Part shown: in pieces, positions 24,589 to 39,500 of the stretch
How positions within the stretch are numbered: position 1 is the first letter of the stretch
Layout: each line of letters opens with the position of its first letter
NCBI GenBank assembly: GCA_026874595.1
Contig: CM049318.1
Location: 9,090,741 to 9,154,740 of the forward strand
Direction of reading: 5' to 3'
DNA: 64,000 nucleotides
Source of the DNA: Sipunculus nudus
Taxonomy: Eukaryota; Annelida; Sipuncula; Golfingiida; Sipunculidae
Program-made: the position numbers and the translations under genes
Notes under the pieces: model-generated
The model's input: the letters and a program-made list of their open reading frames with translations, nothing else
Told to the model about the DNA's origin: nothing
Database searches by the model: none

Positions 24589-27500
24589 CCATAAAATATG
24601 TTAATCATTTTTGTTTTTACATTATTTTTACCATTTTAAGATAGAACAGTTGTAACACATCTGTAGTACTCTAAGGTATACACGCGTATAACAGAACAAC
24701 CTATACGTGCATAATAAGAAAGTGGATGTTCATGAAAATCGACATTTCCTTGGTCAACCAAACATTTCGCGGATAATGATGAAATACATGAAATAACACA
24801 ATTTATCTCCTGACTTCTAGATGTAAAAATTTAGGGAAAAAGGTAGATAAAATTGATAAAAAAACCCACAAATTCCCTTCAAAATTTTTTTTTTCACTGT
24901 CTTTCCCCAAATTTTCGATCAATTTGGCCAACCGCCCCCCCCCCCCGATCCACAGAGGCCGGCAACCGGCCAAAAATAGGGCAACTAGCCCCTTTTTAAA
25001 AACTATCGACCTAGTTGTTGGAGGGAACCAGACTACAAAGACGGTGGCGCCCCATCTCTGGAAACTCGAGATCGAGGCTTGAAAGTTTTCCATTCGACAT
25101 ACATTCATCCGTAAAAGTTGAAACGCACTTCCAACACCAAGTAGCCGTCACAAAGGTATGTACCTCAGACTTTTTACTTTTTCTTTTTTGCCTGCTGTAA
25201 TAATTAAATACTTCGGAGCATGTTCACAATCCGGTCTTCATTCTAGAAAATTCAAAAATAAAAAACTATGCCTTTTTATTTTCTCTTTTTATTTATTTTA
25301 AGGTCGCATTTTCCACAGCGGACGTCCGTGCAGTGACGATAAAATTTGATAATATTAATGTCAATAACCAATCAAGAATAGAACTTAGACACTGTCTCAA
25401 TCTCAAGACCAGCAGTTGAACACGTTTGTAACGCAACTGTTAATCCCATATGATACCGGCTGGGCTCATATCGGCTTATACAAATAACCGTACTGTACTG
25501 TACCACTATTTCTAGCCGATTCAACAAATGTGAACACTTTTTTTTTAGTATATTTTCCACTGGAAAGTTCTTTAGCAAAATGCATGTCGAACGGAAACCT
25601 GAGGCAGTCATCTAATTTACATAACGGGAAGGTTTCACAATATTTAAAAAAAATAAAATTTAAAAAAATCTGAGAAATCGGATCTACATTATACAACATT
25701 TTAGCCCCACTTCTGGCGATCAACATGACTGGTCACATGCCAAAACAGTTCAAATATACACTTGCTGATTGCATGTATCATGAAAAAATTCTAAAAAATA
25801 TCCTGCAAATTAAGTACACCTGGCAAAGAAATATTTATCACCCTAATTAAACCAGTGTGTAGTTTTCAAATGTATTTGTTTCACCATGTTAACACTGATC
25901 TTCACCTTTATCAATAGTGCTGATTATATTATGTGAAAAATACTGTTTTCTTATATATTCATTTTAATCCATTTGAAAAGTACTTTCCAAAGTATGATTT
26001 AGGTTGAACCATTCAATTAAGATTAATTAGCCCATCATTCATTCCCTAACTGAAACTTACTTTTAAGTAATAAATCTAATAATCTATATAGAAAACCATT
26101 CAGCTTTGCCCAAAGTAGATAAATAGCTTTAATGGAAACTTTTTTAAACACAAACATGTATTTGTTTCAAACCTATCTAAGGAATTTAAATTAGCAGTAA
26201 TTATTTTTCTTCTTCATTTTTCCAGATGTTGACACTGCAAGGTACTCTAGCTTCAAATACAGGTCGGCCTTATTGCAAACCGCTGAAAGTCAAAGTTGTG
26301 ACGAAACAAAGACATCGCATTACTAATAAACTCGAGATGGCAGTAGCAGACTCCACTGCTTGTGCAAAGTGCACATGTACCACTGAAGACATCGCACAAA
26401 ATTTGATTGAAGACAAGTCCTATCTCTTCAGAAACTTTTCTGTAGGACAGCAGAAAATAATTTTCCTCAACAAGAATTCAGTAATCTCCAAAACGTCAGA
26501 TGTCCATGTCCCAGATGCCATGCTGACTGCGGCAAGAAATCTTCTCAACCCGCCAACACCACCAAGGTCCCCAATTCAGGAAGTACTTCAAAAAACAAAT
26601 TTGGCAGACCTAGTCACAGTAGAAGGCACCGTGGCAATTGTAAGTCATTGTTCTCATGTCTGCACTATCCTTAAATACTTTATTTCATATTTTACCAAAA
26701 ATTGTTTTATGTTATTTTATATTCATCATCTGACACATTTTTTTTTTTTTTTTTTTTCCCTCCTATGATGTCTCAGAATATTGATTTTATTTTTTTCAAG
26801 ACCTTTCTGTCATCATCGACATCATTAAAAAGAAATCACATGGTTTTATTTCAGATCACAATATTTACAAATACAAAATATACAAAATATGTAAGTTACA
26901 AAAAACATTCACATCTTAACTACTTATGTATATGATTCAAGAAACCTCAAATTTAACCATGACTTATGTAGGTAACATGTCTGTCAGAAGTTATGAATTA
27001 TAATAGAAGAGGCTATATAATCACGTGTTCTAGTGAAGTTTGACATAAATTAGGGTACATGGATAAAAAATATTTAGTTAAAGCCCTTTTTCCCAATAAG
27101 TGGGAGTATGGGTTTCCATTTTTTCTCATGTAAAACATATTTATTAGCTTTTTGAGCGACTTTACTTTCCAGGCACTCAATATTAATGAGTTTTTTTTAT
27201 GAATAAGTTCAATGATGGAGGCACCAAGTTTAATCTATTTCTAAAGACAATGAATTTGTACAACAACAAAATTAAATTTATAATGTTCTGGTGTTCAGCT
27301 TCACCTACACCCATATACATTATTTTTGGGCTTAGAACTGGCATTGTTATTTTTCCCTTTTCAGCCCAACACTTTATTCTTAAATAAAACGTGACTGATA
27401 TATGACACTCACAGAATAAGTGATGAACAGATTCATTGGAAATAAAACAATAAGAACACCTCTTTGTATTAACGATGTTCCATTTAAATAGATTCACATT

Positions 27501-30500
27501 TACTGCAAGTATATTATGTAGAAATCTGAATTGAAACTGTCTGAGGTACATGTCCAAGGTTGTTCTGTAAACAAGAGCAACACATTGGTAATACTTGTGG
27601 TTCCCATTTTCTTGTGACCTAACGAATCATATTTGCTTATTCCTGACCAAAAAAAAAAAAACACCTTGCCTTTTATATGATGCTGAATAGCATGATAGAC
27701 ATGAAAATAAAATGAATATCACTTACAATATTTTTTAAAAAGCCTTGTCTTAAAAAATTTAAATTTTACAAATCACCAAATTTTTCTTTTGAAGTCTTTC
27801 CATAATCATTATTATATCTGTTACAATGCAGATATCCCAAAAACTACAGGAGCTGCTATTATATAATTTTACACAGATATATTCATTGTGTCACTTGTGA
27901 TTATTATCTCCAACTGATGCCACCTCTGTTCAACTACTCTCTGTAATTAAAAAAATCTGAAATCAAATTTAATTGAATTCTATTACTTTCAAAATAACAC
28001 ATCCAGATCACAGCAAGTTTGCTAAAAACAGTTTTTTTTCCACATTGCATACATGTTCCAAAATATCTTTCTGTTTTGTTCTCAAAGAAAGACATAACCT
28101 TATTTTCAGTTAACCAGCACCAGTGGACTTTATAAGAGCAACTAGCCCTTGTTAATCCACATTTTCACCAGGATTTCTCATTGATTCATTACTCTTGTTC
28201 CAGTTGTCAGATTTCCTAACTATCACAATCTTTTTGTTTCTGATTAACACTTTTTAATTTGTATCATTCTAGCCTCTCATCTAAATCTAGTGCAAAAAGC
28301 AATAGTTGACACTAAACTCCACAGTAAAGAAAAGCACAGTACATTCATTCAATCATGACATATTGTAACCTTTTCGTTCACTTATCTTCTTCTTTGTTTA
28401 CCCAGGACGAAATTCCCAGAAGCGTACAAGTTTCAGGAAGAACAGCAGTTGTCAGAAATGTCAAGATATCAGACACAAGTGGGACAATTGATATTGCATT
28501 GTGGCGTGATAACAGCGAGTCTCCAATAAAAGTGGGAACCACAGTCCGCATGACTCACCTTTCCATCAGAAAAGACCTGTTTAACAACACCAACCAGCTG
28601 GGAACCACAGTGCACTCTAGGATTGAGGTATCTGCTGTCTCTCCTTGAAATAGTCTGCCCAGTAATCACAAAATTTACAAATCTGTTAATACATACTGGT
28701 TTAACTACAAAAAAAAATCATACAATTTTAATACTATCATAAGTATACCTCATTCACCCCCTTTCCCTCATCTGTACAAGTATAAATAGAAAATTGTCTT
28801 CCTGTTTCATAATATTCATTAAAAGAAATAATATGTTCATCATACATCTCTTCCAGCAATCACCAACCTGTTCTTCATTTATAAATAAAGACCATAAATA
28901 CCATATTACACCACATTTTACGTTAGTCCTGCTCAGTATACTCAGACTTGCTTCAAATTAACAATTGTTTGTCTTTTAATATTTTTATGCCCCCACCACA
29001 GAGTTGTCAGGGCATATAGTTTTACCCATGTCCGTCCTTCCATCATTCCGAAATGAAACAGTTGTACAAACTTTTTTTCACAATGCCTGCACATATTGGC
29101 CTCATTTTTCGTGTGTGCACAGATAATGACCAGTTACACATGGATTTCTTATTTCGTCCTGGTTGACCTACTTTTGACCGTTTTACAGCTCCTAAACTTA
29201 GAAAATTTAAAAAAATAGAAATTTTCATTACAAATGTACATGTACAGCCGTTTTTAGCCCTCACCTCATAGGCTGATGGGCTATTGTCGTCACCCAAGCT
29301 GTCCATTTGTCTTTCTGTCCATCTGGCTTCCCTCTGTCCCGCGTCTGTTAACTTTTACCTTGTGAGCGGGATATCTCTAAAAGGATTCACCATTGGAATT
29401 TTATTTCATCAGTAAAGATGTATATCGATGAAATCTCAGACCCATTTTTATACATTTTAGAGCTGATTATAGAAAAACACTCAGAACCATATATTTCAGG
29501 AACCATTATGTGCATTTTCACAAAACTTACTATGATCATTGGGACTGATGGTCTGTACGTGCTGTACAATTTTGGTGGCACCACCTGCAATTTCTGATTT
29601 TTTAATCAATTTTTATTTGATTTTTCAATTTTGGCCTTGTGAGCGGGATATCTCTAAAAGCATTCACCATTAGAATTTTATTTCATCAGTGAAGATGTAT
29701 ATTAACAAAATCTTAGTCGAAAGATGTATATTAACAAAATCTTTGTCAAGTACAAAGATGGGTCACCTTGACCTATTTTCCTTTCTTTTAGAGCTGATTA
29801 TACAAAAACACTCACAAGCTTATATCTCAGGAACCATACTGTGGATTTTCACAAAACTTACTGTCATCCTTTGGAATGATGCTCTGTGCATGCTGCACAA
29901 TTTTGGTGGCACCACCTACAATTTCTGATTTTTTAATGAATTTTTATCAGATTTTTCAATTTGACCTTTTGTGCAGGATATCTCCAAAGGTATTCAACAC
30001 AGGAACTTCATTTCTTCAGTGCTATTGGATGATATTTACAAAATCTTGGTCAAGTTCAAAGATGGGTCATCTTGACCTACTTTTCAAAGTCACCGCCCTT
30101 AGTATAGAAAAAAAACTAAGCAGCTTATTTCTCAGGAAGCATTTGGTGGATTGTTATCAAACATGGTACATACCTCTACAATTTGAATTTATAACTGATT
30201 ATCAGCTTTTGCTAACATTCTAGTTTCACAATCCAATCCTTACAGATACTGGCCTAGTGTTTGCTCTATCGGCACATAATGACCTCTTACAGATCGAGTT
30301 TGCGTTTTGTCTCAGTTGACCTATTTTTGACCATATGACACATCCTGAACATAGAAAATTTCATGAAAGATAGAAATTTTTATCAAAAATGCACATGTAT
30401 CAACTTTTTTTCACAATCCCGGCAGATACTGGCCTGAATTTTGGTGTGTTGCTTGATAATGACCCATTACAGGTTGAGTTTGCATTTTGCCCTTATTGAC

Positions 30501-33500
30501 CTACTTTTGACCATACGACAGCTCCCTAACTTAAAAAATTTTACAAAATTTAACAAATGTTTCTAATTTGCCCCATACAGGTACATTCGTGTCATTCCGA
30601 TACATCTGGTTGTACTGCATCCTTTTAACTAAATATTCATCTTGTCTATTTTCCAGATTATGCAAACGGAGGTAAACAGAACCAGTCTCAAGTTCCTAGG
30701 AATCGATGGAAAGGAAAATGATTCCTACATCCTTCTTGCTTGTAATAATGAAGAGGAATGCAAGGACTACATTTGCAGAGAAGAGTTGCTCCACCAGAGA
30801 TTTGGGACAACCATTGAAGAACAACTACTTGAAACCATGTGCTCCGACTCTGAAAATCCAGTTGAGACAATTGTCCAAGGTATCTACCTGTCTTCACATA
30901 CCTTTAACTTGTTAATTATCACAACTGCTAGTAACTGTAACCCGTTATATATCTATCAGTCCAACAAGATAGCTGCTGTCACCTATTATATTTTTACATA
31001 AAAATTTTGTTTCTGGCTTTTTCAGCACTTAAAATCACTTGGTTGGCCCAAGTCTTCACACATGTCCCAGTGACACCCTGATGTCTTTGAAGCCATTTCT
31101 GTACTGGTCACCAGCATGACCATGCAGACCACCTATTGTCATCAACCCACTTGGTTCTTTCTTTGCTTTCCTTACACACCAAGTAGCTTGCCTCAATACC
31201 TTTTCTTGTATTATTAGGCCTGATAAACTTGTTGATCTCTCAGGTTTTATAATCCTGTAAACAAATAAATCTATATATTAATAATAAGTGTATCCGCCAA
31301 AACGAAGTTTTGCACATACTATGTTTTTCACCAGGTTCCACGACCACCATTGCATTCATTTCCGGACAACTCCTCTGAGACTACTGGACAAATTTTTCCA
31401 AAACTTACACCAATTATCAGGTCACATGTGAACTGGTGCCTAACCAATTCCCTTGACCTCTGACCTTTCCTCTCTGCCAAGCATCCATTTCTGCGTCTGT
31501 TTCCACACATAAACCCACATATCTCAGGAACCGTTTGACCAATTAGGAAAACAATTTTGTACAAATGTAGCCCCTGGATACCTTTATAACATACACAAAA
31601 AATGGTGGCGCCACCTGCAGCCATTTTTGCACAGTGTCCACCTGTTCATCTGCCTTGAATTAAAATCACTCATATCTCTGCAGTGGTTTGACTAATTCAC
31701 CTGAAATTCGGCATGCATATACATCCTAGATAGCTTTCTTGATTTTATGACAGGTGGCGCCACCTACATTCACATTCACACTGCATACATCCAAACTCAT
31801 ATCTCGGGGACCGCTCAATCAATCAGGAAAAAAATTTTACACAAATATAGCCCTTGCATACCTTTATAACATACACAAAAATGGTGGTGCCACCTGCAGC
31901 CATTTTTGCACAGCATATCCATCTGTTTGTCTCCCTTCGGTTAAAATCACTCGTATGTCTGCAGTTGTTTCACCAAATTACCTGAAATTCGGCATGCATA
32001 TACATCCCGCATACCTTTCTTGATTTTATGACAGGGGGCACCAGCTTCATTCAGATTCACACTGCAGACATTATTGCTTATATCTCCAGACTAGTTTGAC
32101 CAATCAGCAAAAAAAATTTACACAAATCTAGCCCTTGGATACCTTTATAACATACACAAAAATGGTGGCGCCACCTGCACCCATTTTTGCACAGCGTCCA
32201 TCTGTTTCTCTTCTGTAAAATAAAATCACTCACATCTCTGCAATGCTTTCACTTTTTCAACCTGAAATTTTGCATGTGTATACATCTTGGATAATTTCTC
32301 ATTCAAATAACAGATGGCACCACCTACAATCATGTTTATGTGGCACACATCTATTCTAATATGTAACACATGTAACTCTATTTCCCCTTGCCACACAATC
32401 CATGCCTCACTTAACCCGTCCTACTCTGATTTTGGCGGATACACGTAGTTATTTGTCGACTACCCGTATTCTAGTTATTCCTGTTTTTCCCAGACCATAT
32501 TCTAAAGAACCATTTTACCTTGGAACGTAAATAAAGCATTGTTCCTTTAGATGCAAGGTGTTGCCATCAACACTTGTGTTATTGTTCGTTGCACTGCAGG
32601 ACATTCATTTCACTTTGTCTGTCCATCTGTCCGTCTGTCCGTCACATTTTCATTTCCTAAATATTATCCAATTTCATTCAAATGTGGCTCTCATGTATAC
32701 ATTCATTCGGATTAGTTTTGCAGTGTCTGTCTGAAAATTTATTCTCACCAGCTCCAAACCAAAAAAATAAAATTTTCTTCCCAATTCACAACAAAAATTA
32801 TGACATGCAAATATCTTCAGGGAAAAATAAACTAAACATATTGACAACACACGCATGAAGGACAACAAGAAATAAAAGCAGCAGACATAAATTCCACCAA
32901 GTTGCTTGTTTCCATTAATCTTGGAAAACTCGGTCTGTTGAACAATACCTGCTATCACCTATTTACCATTGTTACATAAATATTGGTGTCAAGATGAATC
33001 CTATTTATAATTCTTGTAAATCTCTGCGGATAATACACCATCTCTGATGCCATCATTTCTAGTTTACACATATATATGTAATATATTATATTTATCTATA
33101 TATAATCAATTTTATTACTACTTTTATTTCAGGGAGACGAATCCTGCAATTCCCAAATCCTGAAAACCAGTGAATCCACCACAACGACAACGGCATCTTC
33201 ATATGGAATTTTTTACATTTTTCTCCCCATTTAATACTTAAGCAGATTATTTCTTTTGTTTTTAATTTTTATATCTCATCATTGGTCAACAATTTGGCCT
33301 GAAAATTTGTTTGCTAGATGGAGCACAGAAATTTCTACTCATTCAGCAAAACAGCTCGTGCCACCTGTAATTTTGTATTTTATTAATTTAATTTTTCTTA
33401 TATCTCAGTGATTAGATCACACATTACCCTCAAAATTATTAAGCCCACATAGAGGACAGCAATATCTACCCATTCAATAATATGGGGGCCACCACCTGTA

Positions 33501-36500
33501 GAATTTTTCACGTGAACTTTTTTTTTCTGATATCTTTCTAATCGGTTGATTAATTGGCCTCAAAGTTACATTGGTTGATACAGCTTGGAAATCACTTTCT
33601 GGAATTCCTCAAATTTCCAGATCCAGAAAACCTGTCAACTCAACATGTCAACATCCACATCCTCCTACAGATTTATTTGTTACAATTTCATTTTATATGT
33701 CTCTTAATTTATCTGTAATTTCTCTTAAACATTTAATTTTTTCCACTTCATAAACAATAAAAACTCAATATTTTTATTCTCCAAAATGTTATTATTGTAA
33801 GTCTTAAGTTGAGACAGATGAGATGCATGACAGCTTACACTGGCCAGCGGTAATTAAAGCATATAAATTGTTCTTCTGTTCAACCCTTGCATTAGTGTCA
33901 GTTATTGTCATAGATGATTGTTAAAAATAACTCCATCCATTTTAAGCATTTGTCTCCAAAATGTTATTATTATAAGTCTGTGTGGAGACAGACAAGGTGC
34001 ATCACAGCTTACACTGACAAGCTGTAATTAAAACGTGTAATTTGTTCTCCTCTTCAAACCCTGCATAAGGGTTAGGCATTGTTTGTGTTTAAATACATGA
34101 TTCTTAAAAATAAATCGGTCTTTATTTGTCTCCAAAATGTTATTATTATAAGTCTGAGTGGAGACAGACAAGGTGCATCACAGCTTACACTGACAAGCTG
34201 TAATTAAAACGTGTAATTTGTTCTTCTCTTCAAACCCTGCATAAGGGTTAGACATTGTTTGTGTTTAAATACATGATTCTTAAAAATCAATCGGTCTTTA
34301 TTTGTCTCCAAAATGTTATTATTATAAGTCTGAGTGGAGACAGACAAGGTGCATCACAGCTTACACTGACAAGCTGTAATTAAAACGTGTAATTTGTTCT
34401 TCTCTTCAAACCCTGCATAAGGGTTAGACATTGTTTGTGTTTAAATACATGATTCTTAAAAATAAATCGGTCTTTATTTGTCTCCAAAATGTTATTATTA
34501 TAAGTCTGAGTGGAGACAGACAAGGTGCATCACAGCTTACACTGACAAGCTGTAATTAAAACGTGTAATTTGTTCTTCTCTTCAAACCCTGCATAAGGGT
34601 TAGACATTGTTTGTGTTTAAATACATGATTCTTAAAAATAAATCGGTCTTTATTTGTCTCCAAAATGTTATTATTATAAGTCTGAGTGGAGACAGACAAG
34701 GTGCATCACAGCTTACACTGACAAGCTGTAATTAAAACGTGTAATTTGTTCTTCTCTTCAAACCCTGCATAAGGGTTAGACATTGTTTGTGTTTAAATAC
34801 ATGATTCTTAAAAATAAATCGGTCTTTATTTGTCTCCAAAATGTTATTATTATAAGTCTGAGTGGAGACAGACAAGGTGCATCACAGCTTACACTGACAA
34901 GCTGTAATTAAAACGTGTAATTTGTTCTTCTCTTCAAACCCTGCATAAGGGTTAGGCATTGTTTGTGTTTAAATACATGATTCTTAAAAATCAATCGGTC
35001 TTTATTTGTCTCCAAAATGTTATTATTATAAGTCTGAGTGGAGACAGACAAGGTGCATCACAGCTTACACTGACAAGCTGTAATTAAAACGTGTAATTTG
35101 TTCTTCTCTTCAAACCCTGCATAAGGGTTAGGCATTGTTTGTGTTTAAATACATGATTCTTAAAAATAAATCGGTCTTTATTTGTCTCCAAAATGTTATT
35201 ATTATAAGTCTGAGTGGAGACAGACAAGGTGCATCACAGCTTACACTGACAAGCTGTAATTAAAACGTGTAATTTGTTCTTCTCTTCAAACCCTGCATAA
35301 GGGTTAGACATTGTTTGTGTTTAAATACATGATTCTTAAAAATAAATCGGTCTTTATTTGTCTCCAAAATGTTATTATTATAAGTCTGAGTGGAGACAGA
35401 CAAGGTGCATCACAGCTTACACTGACAAGCTGTAATTAAAACGTGTAATTTGTTCTTCTCTTCAAACCCTGCATAAGGGTTAGACATTGTTTGTGTTTAA
35501 ATACATGATTCTTAAAAATAAATCGGTCTTTATTTGTCTCCAAAATGTTATTATTATAAGTCTGAGTGGAGACAGACAAGGTGCATCACAGCTTACACTG
35601 ACAAGCTGTAATTAAAACGTGTAATTTGTTCTTCTCTTCAAACCCTGCATAAGGGTTAGACATTGTTTGTGTTTAAATACATGATTCTTAAAAATAAATC
35701 GGTCTTTATTTGTCTCCAAAATGTTATTATTATAAGTCTGAGTGGAGACAGACAAGGTGCATCACAGCTTACACTGACAAGCTGTAATTAAAACGTGTAA
35801 TTTGTTCTTCTCTTCAAACCCTGCATAAGGGTTAGACATTGTTTGTGTTTAAATACATGATTCTTAAAAATCAATCGGTCTTTATTTGTCTCCAAAATGT
35901 TATTATTATAAGTCTGAGTGGAGACAGACAAGGTGCATCACAGCTTACACTGACAAGCTGTAATTAAAACGTGTAATTTGTTCTTCTCTTCAAACCCTGC
36001 ATAAGGGTTAGACATTGTTTGTGTTTAAATACATGATTCTTAAAAATAAATCGGTCTTTATTTGTCTCCAAAATGTTATTATTATAAGTCTGAGTGGAGA
36101 CAGACAAGGTGCATCACAGCTTACACTGACAAGCTGTAATTAAAACGTATAATTTGTTCTTCTCTTCAAACCCTGCATAAGGGTTAGACATTGTTTGTGT
36201 TTAAATACATGATTCTTAAAAATAAATCGGTCTTTATTTGTCTCCAAAATGTTATTATTATAAGTCTGAGTGGAGACAGACAAGGTGCATCACAGCTTAC
36301 ACTGACAAGCTGTAATTAAAACGTGTAATTTGTTCTTCTCTTCAAACCCTGCATAAGGGTTAGACATTGTTTGTGTTTAAATACATGATTCTTAAAAATC
36401 AATCGGTCTTTATTTGTCTCCAAAATGTTATTATTATAAGTCTGAGTGGAGACAGACAAGGTGCATCACAGCTTACACTGACAAGCTGTAATTAAAACGT

Positions 36501-39500
36501 ATAATTTGTTCTTCTCTTCAAACCCTGCATAAGGGTTAGACATTGTTTGTGTTTAAATACATGATTCTTAAAAATAAATCGGTCTTTATTTGTCTCCAAA
36601 ATGTTATTATTATAAGTCTGAGTGGAGACAGACAAGGTGCATCACAGCTTACACTGACAAGCTGTAATTAAAACGTGTAATTTGTTCTTCTCTTCAAACC
36701 CTGCATAAGGGTTAGACATTGTTTGTGTTTAAATACATGATTCTTAAAAATAAATCGGTCTTTATTTGTCTCCAAAATGTTATTATTATAAGTCTGAGTG
36801 GAGACAGACAAGGTGCATCACAGCTTACACTGACAAGCTGTAATTAAAACGTGTAATTTGTTCTTCTCTTCAAACCCTGCATAAGGGTTAGACATTGTTT
36901 GTGTTTAAATACATGATTCTTAAAAATAAATCGGTCTTTATTTGTCTCCAAAATGTTATTATTATAAGTCTGAGTGGAGACAGACAAGGTGCATCACAGC
37001 TTACACTGACAAGCTGTAATTAAAACGTGTAATTTGTTCTTCTCTTCAAACCCTGCATAAGGGTTAGACATTGTTTGTGTTTAAATACATGATTCTTAAA
37101 AATAAATCGGTCTTTATTTGTCTCCAAAATGTTATTATTATAAGTCTGAGTGGAGACAGACAAGGTGCATCACAGCTTACACTGACAAGCTGTAATTAAA
37201 ACGTGTAATTTGTTCTTCTCTTCAAACCCTGCATAAGGGTTAGGCATTGTTTGTGTTTAAATACATGATTCTTAAAAATAAATCGGTCTTTATTTGTCTC
37301 CAAAATGTTATTATTATAAGTCTGAGTGGAGACAGACAAGGTGCATCACAGCTTACACTGACAAGCTGTAATTAAAACGTGTAATTTGTTCTTCTCTTCA
37401 AACCCTGCATAAGGGTTAGGCATTGTTTGTGTTTAAATACATGATTCTTAAAAATAAATCGGTCTTTATTTGTCTCCAAAATGTTATTATTATAAGTCTG
37501 AGTGGAGACAGACAAGGTGCATCACAGCTTACACTGACAAGCTGTAATTAAAACGTGTAATTTGTTCTTCTCTTCAAACCCTGCATAAGGGTTAGACATT
37601 GTTTGTGTTTAAATACATGATTCTTAAAAATCAATCGGTCTTTATTTGTCTCCAAAATGTTATTATTATAAGTCTGAGTGGAGACAGACAAGGTGCATCA
37701 CAGCTTACACTGACAAGCTGTAATTAAAACGTGTAATTTGTTCTTCTCTTCAAACCCTGCATAAGGGTTAGGCATTGTTTGTGTTTAAATACATGATTCT
37801 TAAAAATCAATCGGTCTTTATTTGTCTCCAAAATGTTATTATTATAAGTCTGAGTGGAGACAGACAAGGTGCATCACAGCTTACACTGACAAGCTGTAAT
37901 TAAAACGTGTAATTTGTTCTTCTCTTCAAACCCTGCATAAGGGTTAGACATTGTTTGTGTTTAAATACATGATTCTTAAAAATCAATCGGTCTTTATTTG
38001 TCTCCAAAATGTTATTATTATAAGTCTGAGTGGAGACAGACAAGGTGCATCACAGCTTACACTGACAAGCTGTAATTAAAACGTGTAATTTGTTCTTCTC
38101 TTCAAACCCTGCATAAGGGTTAGGCATTGTTTGTGTTTAAATACATGATTCTTAAAAATCAATCGGTCTTTATTTGTCTCCAAAATGTTATTATTATAAG
38201 TCTGAGTGGAGACAGACAAGGTGCATCACAGCTTACACTGACAAGCTGTAATTAAAACGTGTAATTTGTTCTTCTCTTCAAACCCTGCATAAGGGTTAGG
38301 CATTGTTTGTGTTTAAATACATGATTCTTAAAAATCAATCGGTCTTTATTTGTCTCCAAAATGTTATTATTATAAGTCTGAGTGGAGACAGACAAGGTGC
38401 ATCACAGCTTACACTGACAAGCTGTAATTAAAACGTGTAATTTGTTCTTCTCTTCAAACCCTGCATAAGGGTTAGACATTGTTTGTGTTTAAATACATGA
38501 TTCTTAAAAATAAATCGGTCTTTATTTGTCTCCAAAATGTTATTATTATAAGTCTGAGTGGAGACAGACAAGGTGCATCACAGCTTACACTGACAAGCTG
38601 TAATTAAAACGTGTAATTTGTTCTTCTCTTCAAACCCTGCATAAGGGTTAGGCATTGTTTGTGTTTAAATACATGATTCTTAAAAATCAATCGGTCTTTA
38701 TTTGTCTCCAAAATGTTATTATTATAAGTCTGAGTGGAGACAGACAAGGTGCATCACAGCTTACACTGACAAGCTGTAATTAAAACGTGTAATTTGTTCT
38801 TCTCTTCAAACCCTGCATAAGGGTTAGACATTGTTTGTGTTTAAATACATGATTCTTAAAAATCAATCGGTCTTTATTTGTCTCCAAAATGTTATTATTA
38901 TAAGTCTGAGTGGAGACAGACAAGGTGCATCACAGCTTACACTGACAAGCTGTAATTAAAACGTGTAATTTGTTCTTCTCTTCAAACCCTGCATAAGGGT
39001 TAGGCATTGTTTGTGTTTAAATACATGATTCTTAAAAATCAATCGGTCTTTATTTGTCTCCAAAATGTTATTATTATAAGTCTGAGTGGAGACAGACAAG
39101 GTGCATCACAGCTTACACTGACAAGCTGTAATTAAAACGTGTAATTTGTTCTTCTCTTCAAACCCTGCATAAGGGTTAGACATTGTTTGTGTTTAAATAC
39201 ATGATTCTTAAAAATAAATCGGTCTTTATTTGTCTCCAAAATGTTATTATTATAAGTCTGAGTGGAGACAGACAAGGTGCATCACAGCTTACACTGACAA
39301 GCTGTAATTAAAACGTGTAATTTGTTCTTCTCTTCAAACCCTGCATAAGGGTTAGACATTGTTTGTGTTTAAATACATGATTCTTAAAAATAAATCGGTC
39401 TTTATTTGTCTCCAAAATGTTATTATTATAAGTCTGAGTGGAGACAGACAAGGTGCATCACAGCTTACACTGACAAGCTGTAATTAAAACGTATAATTTG

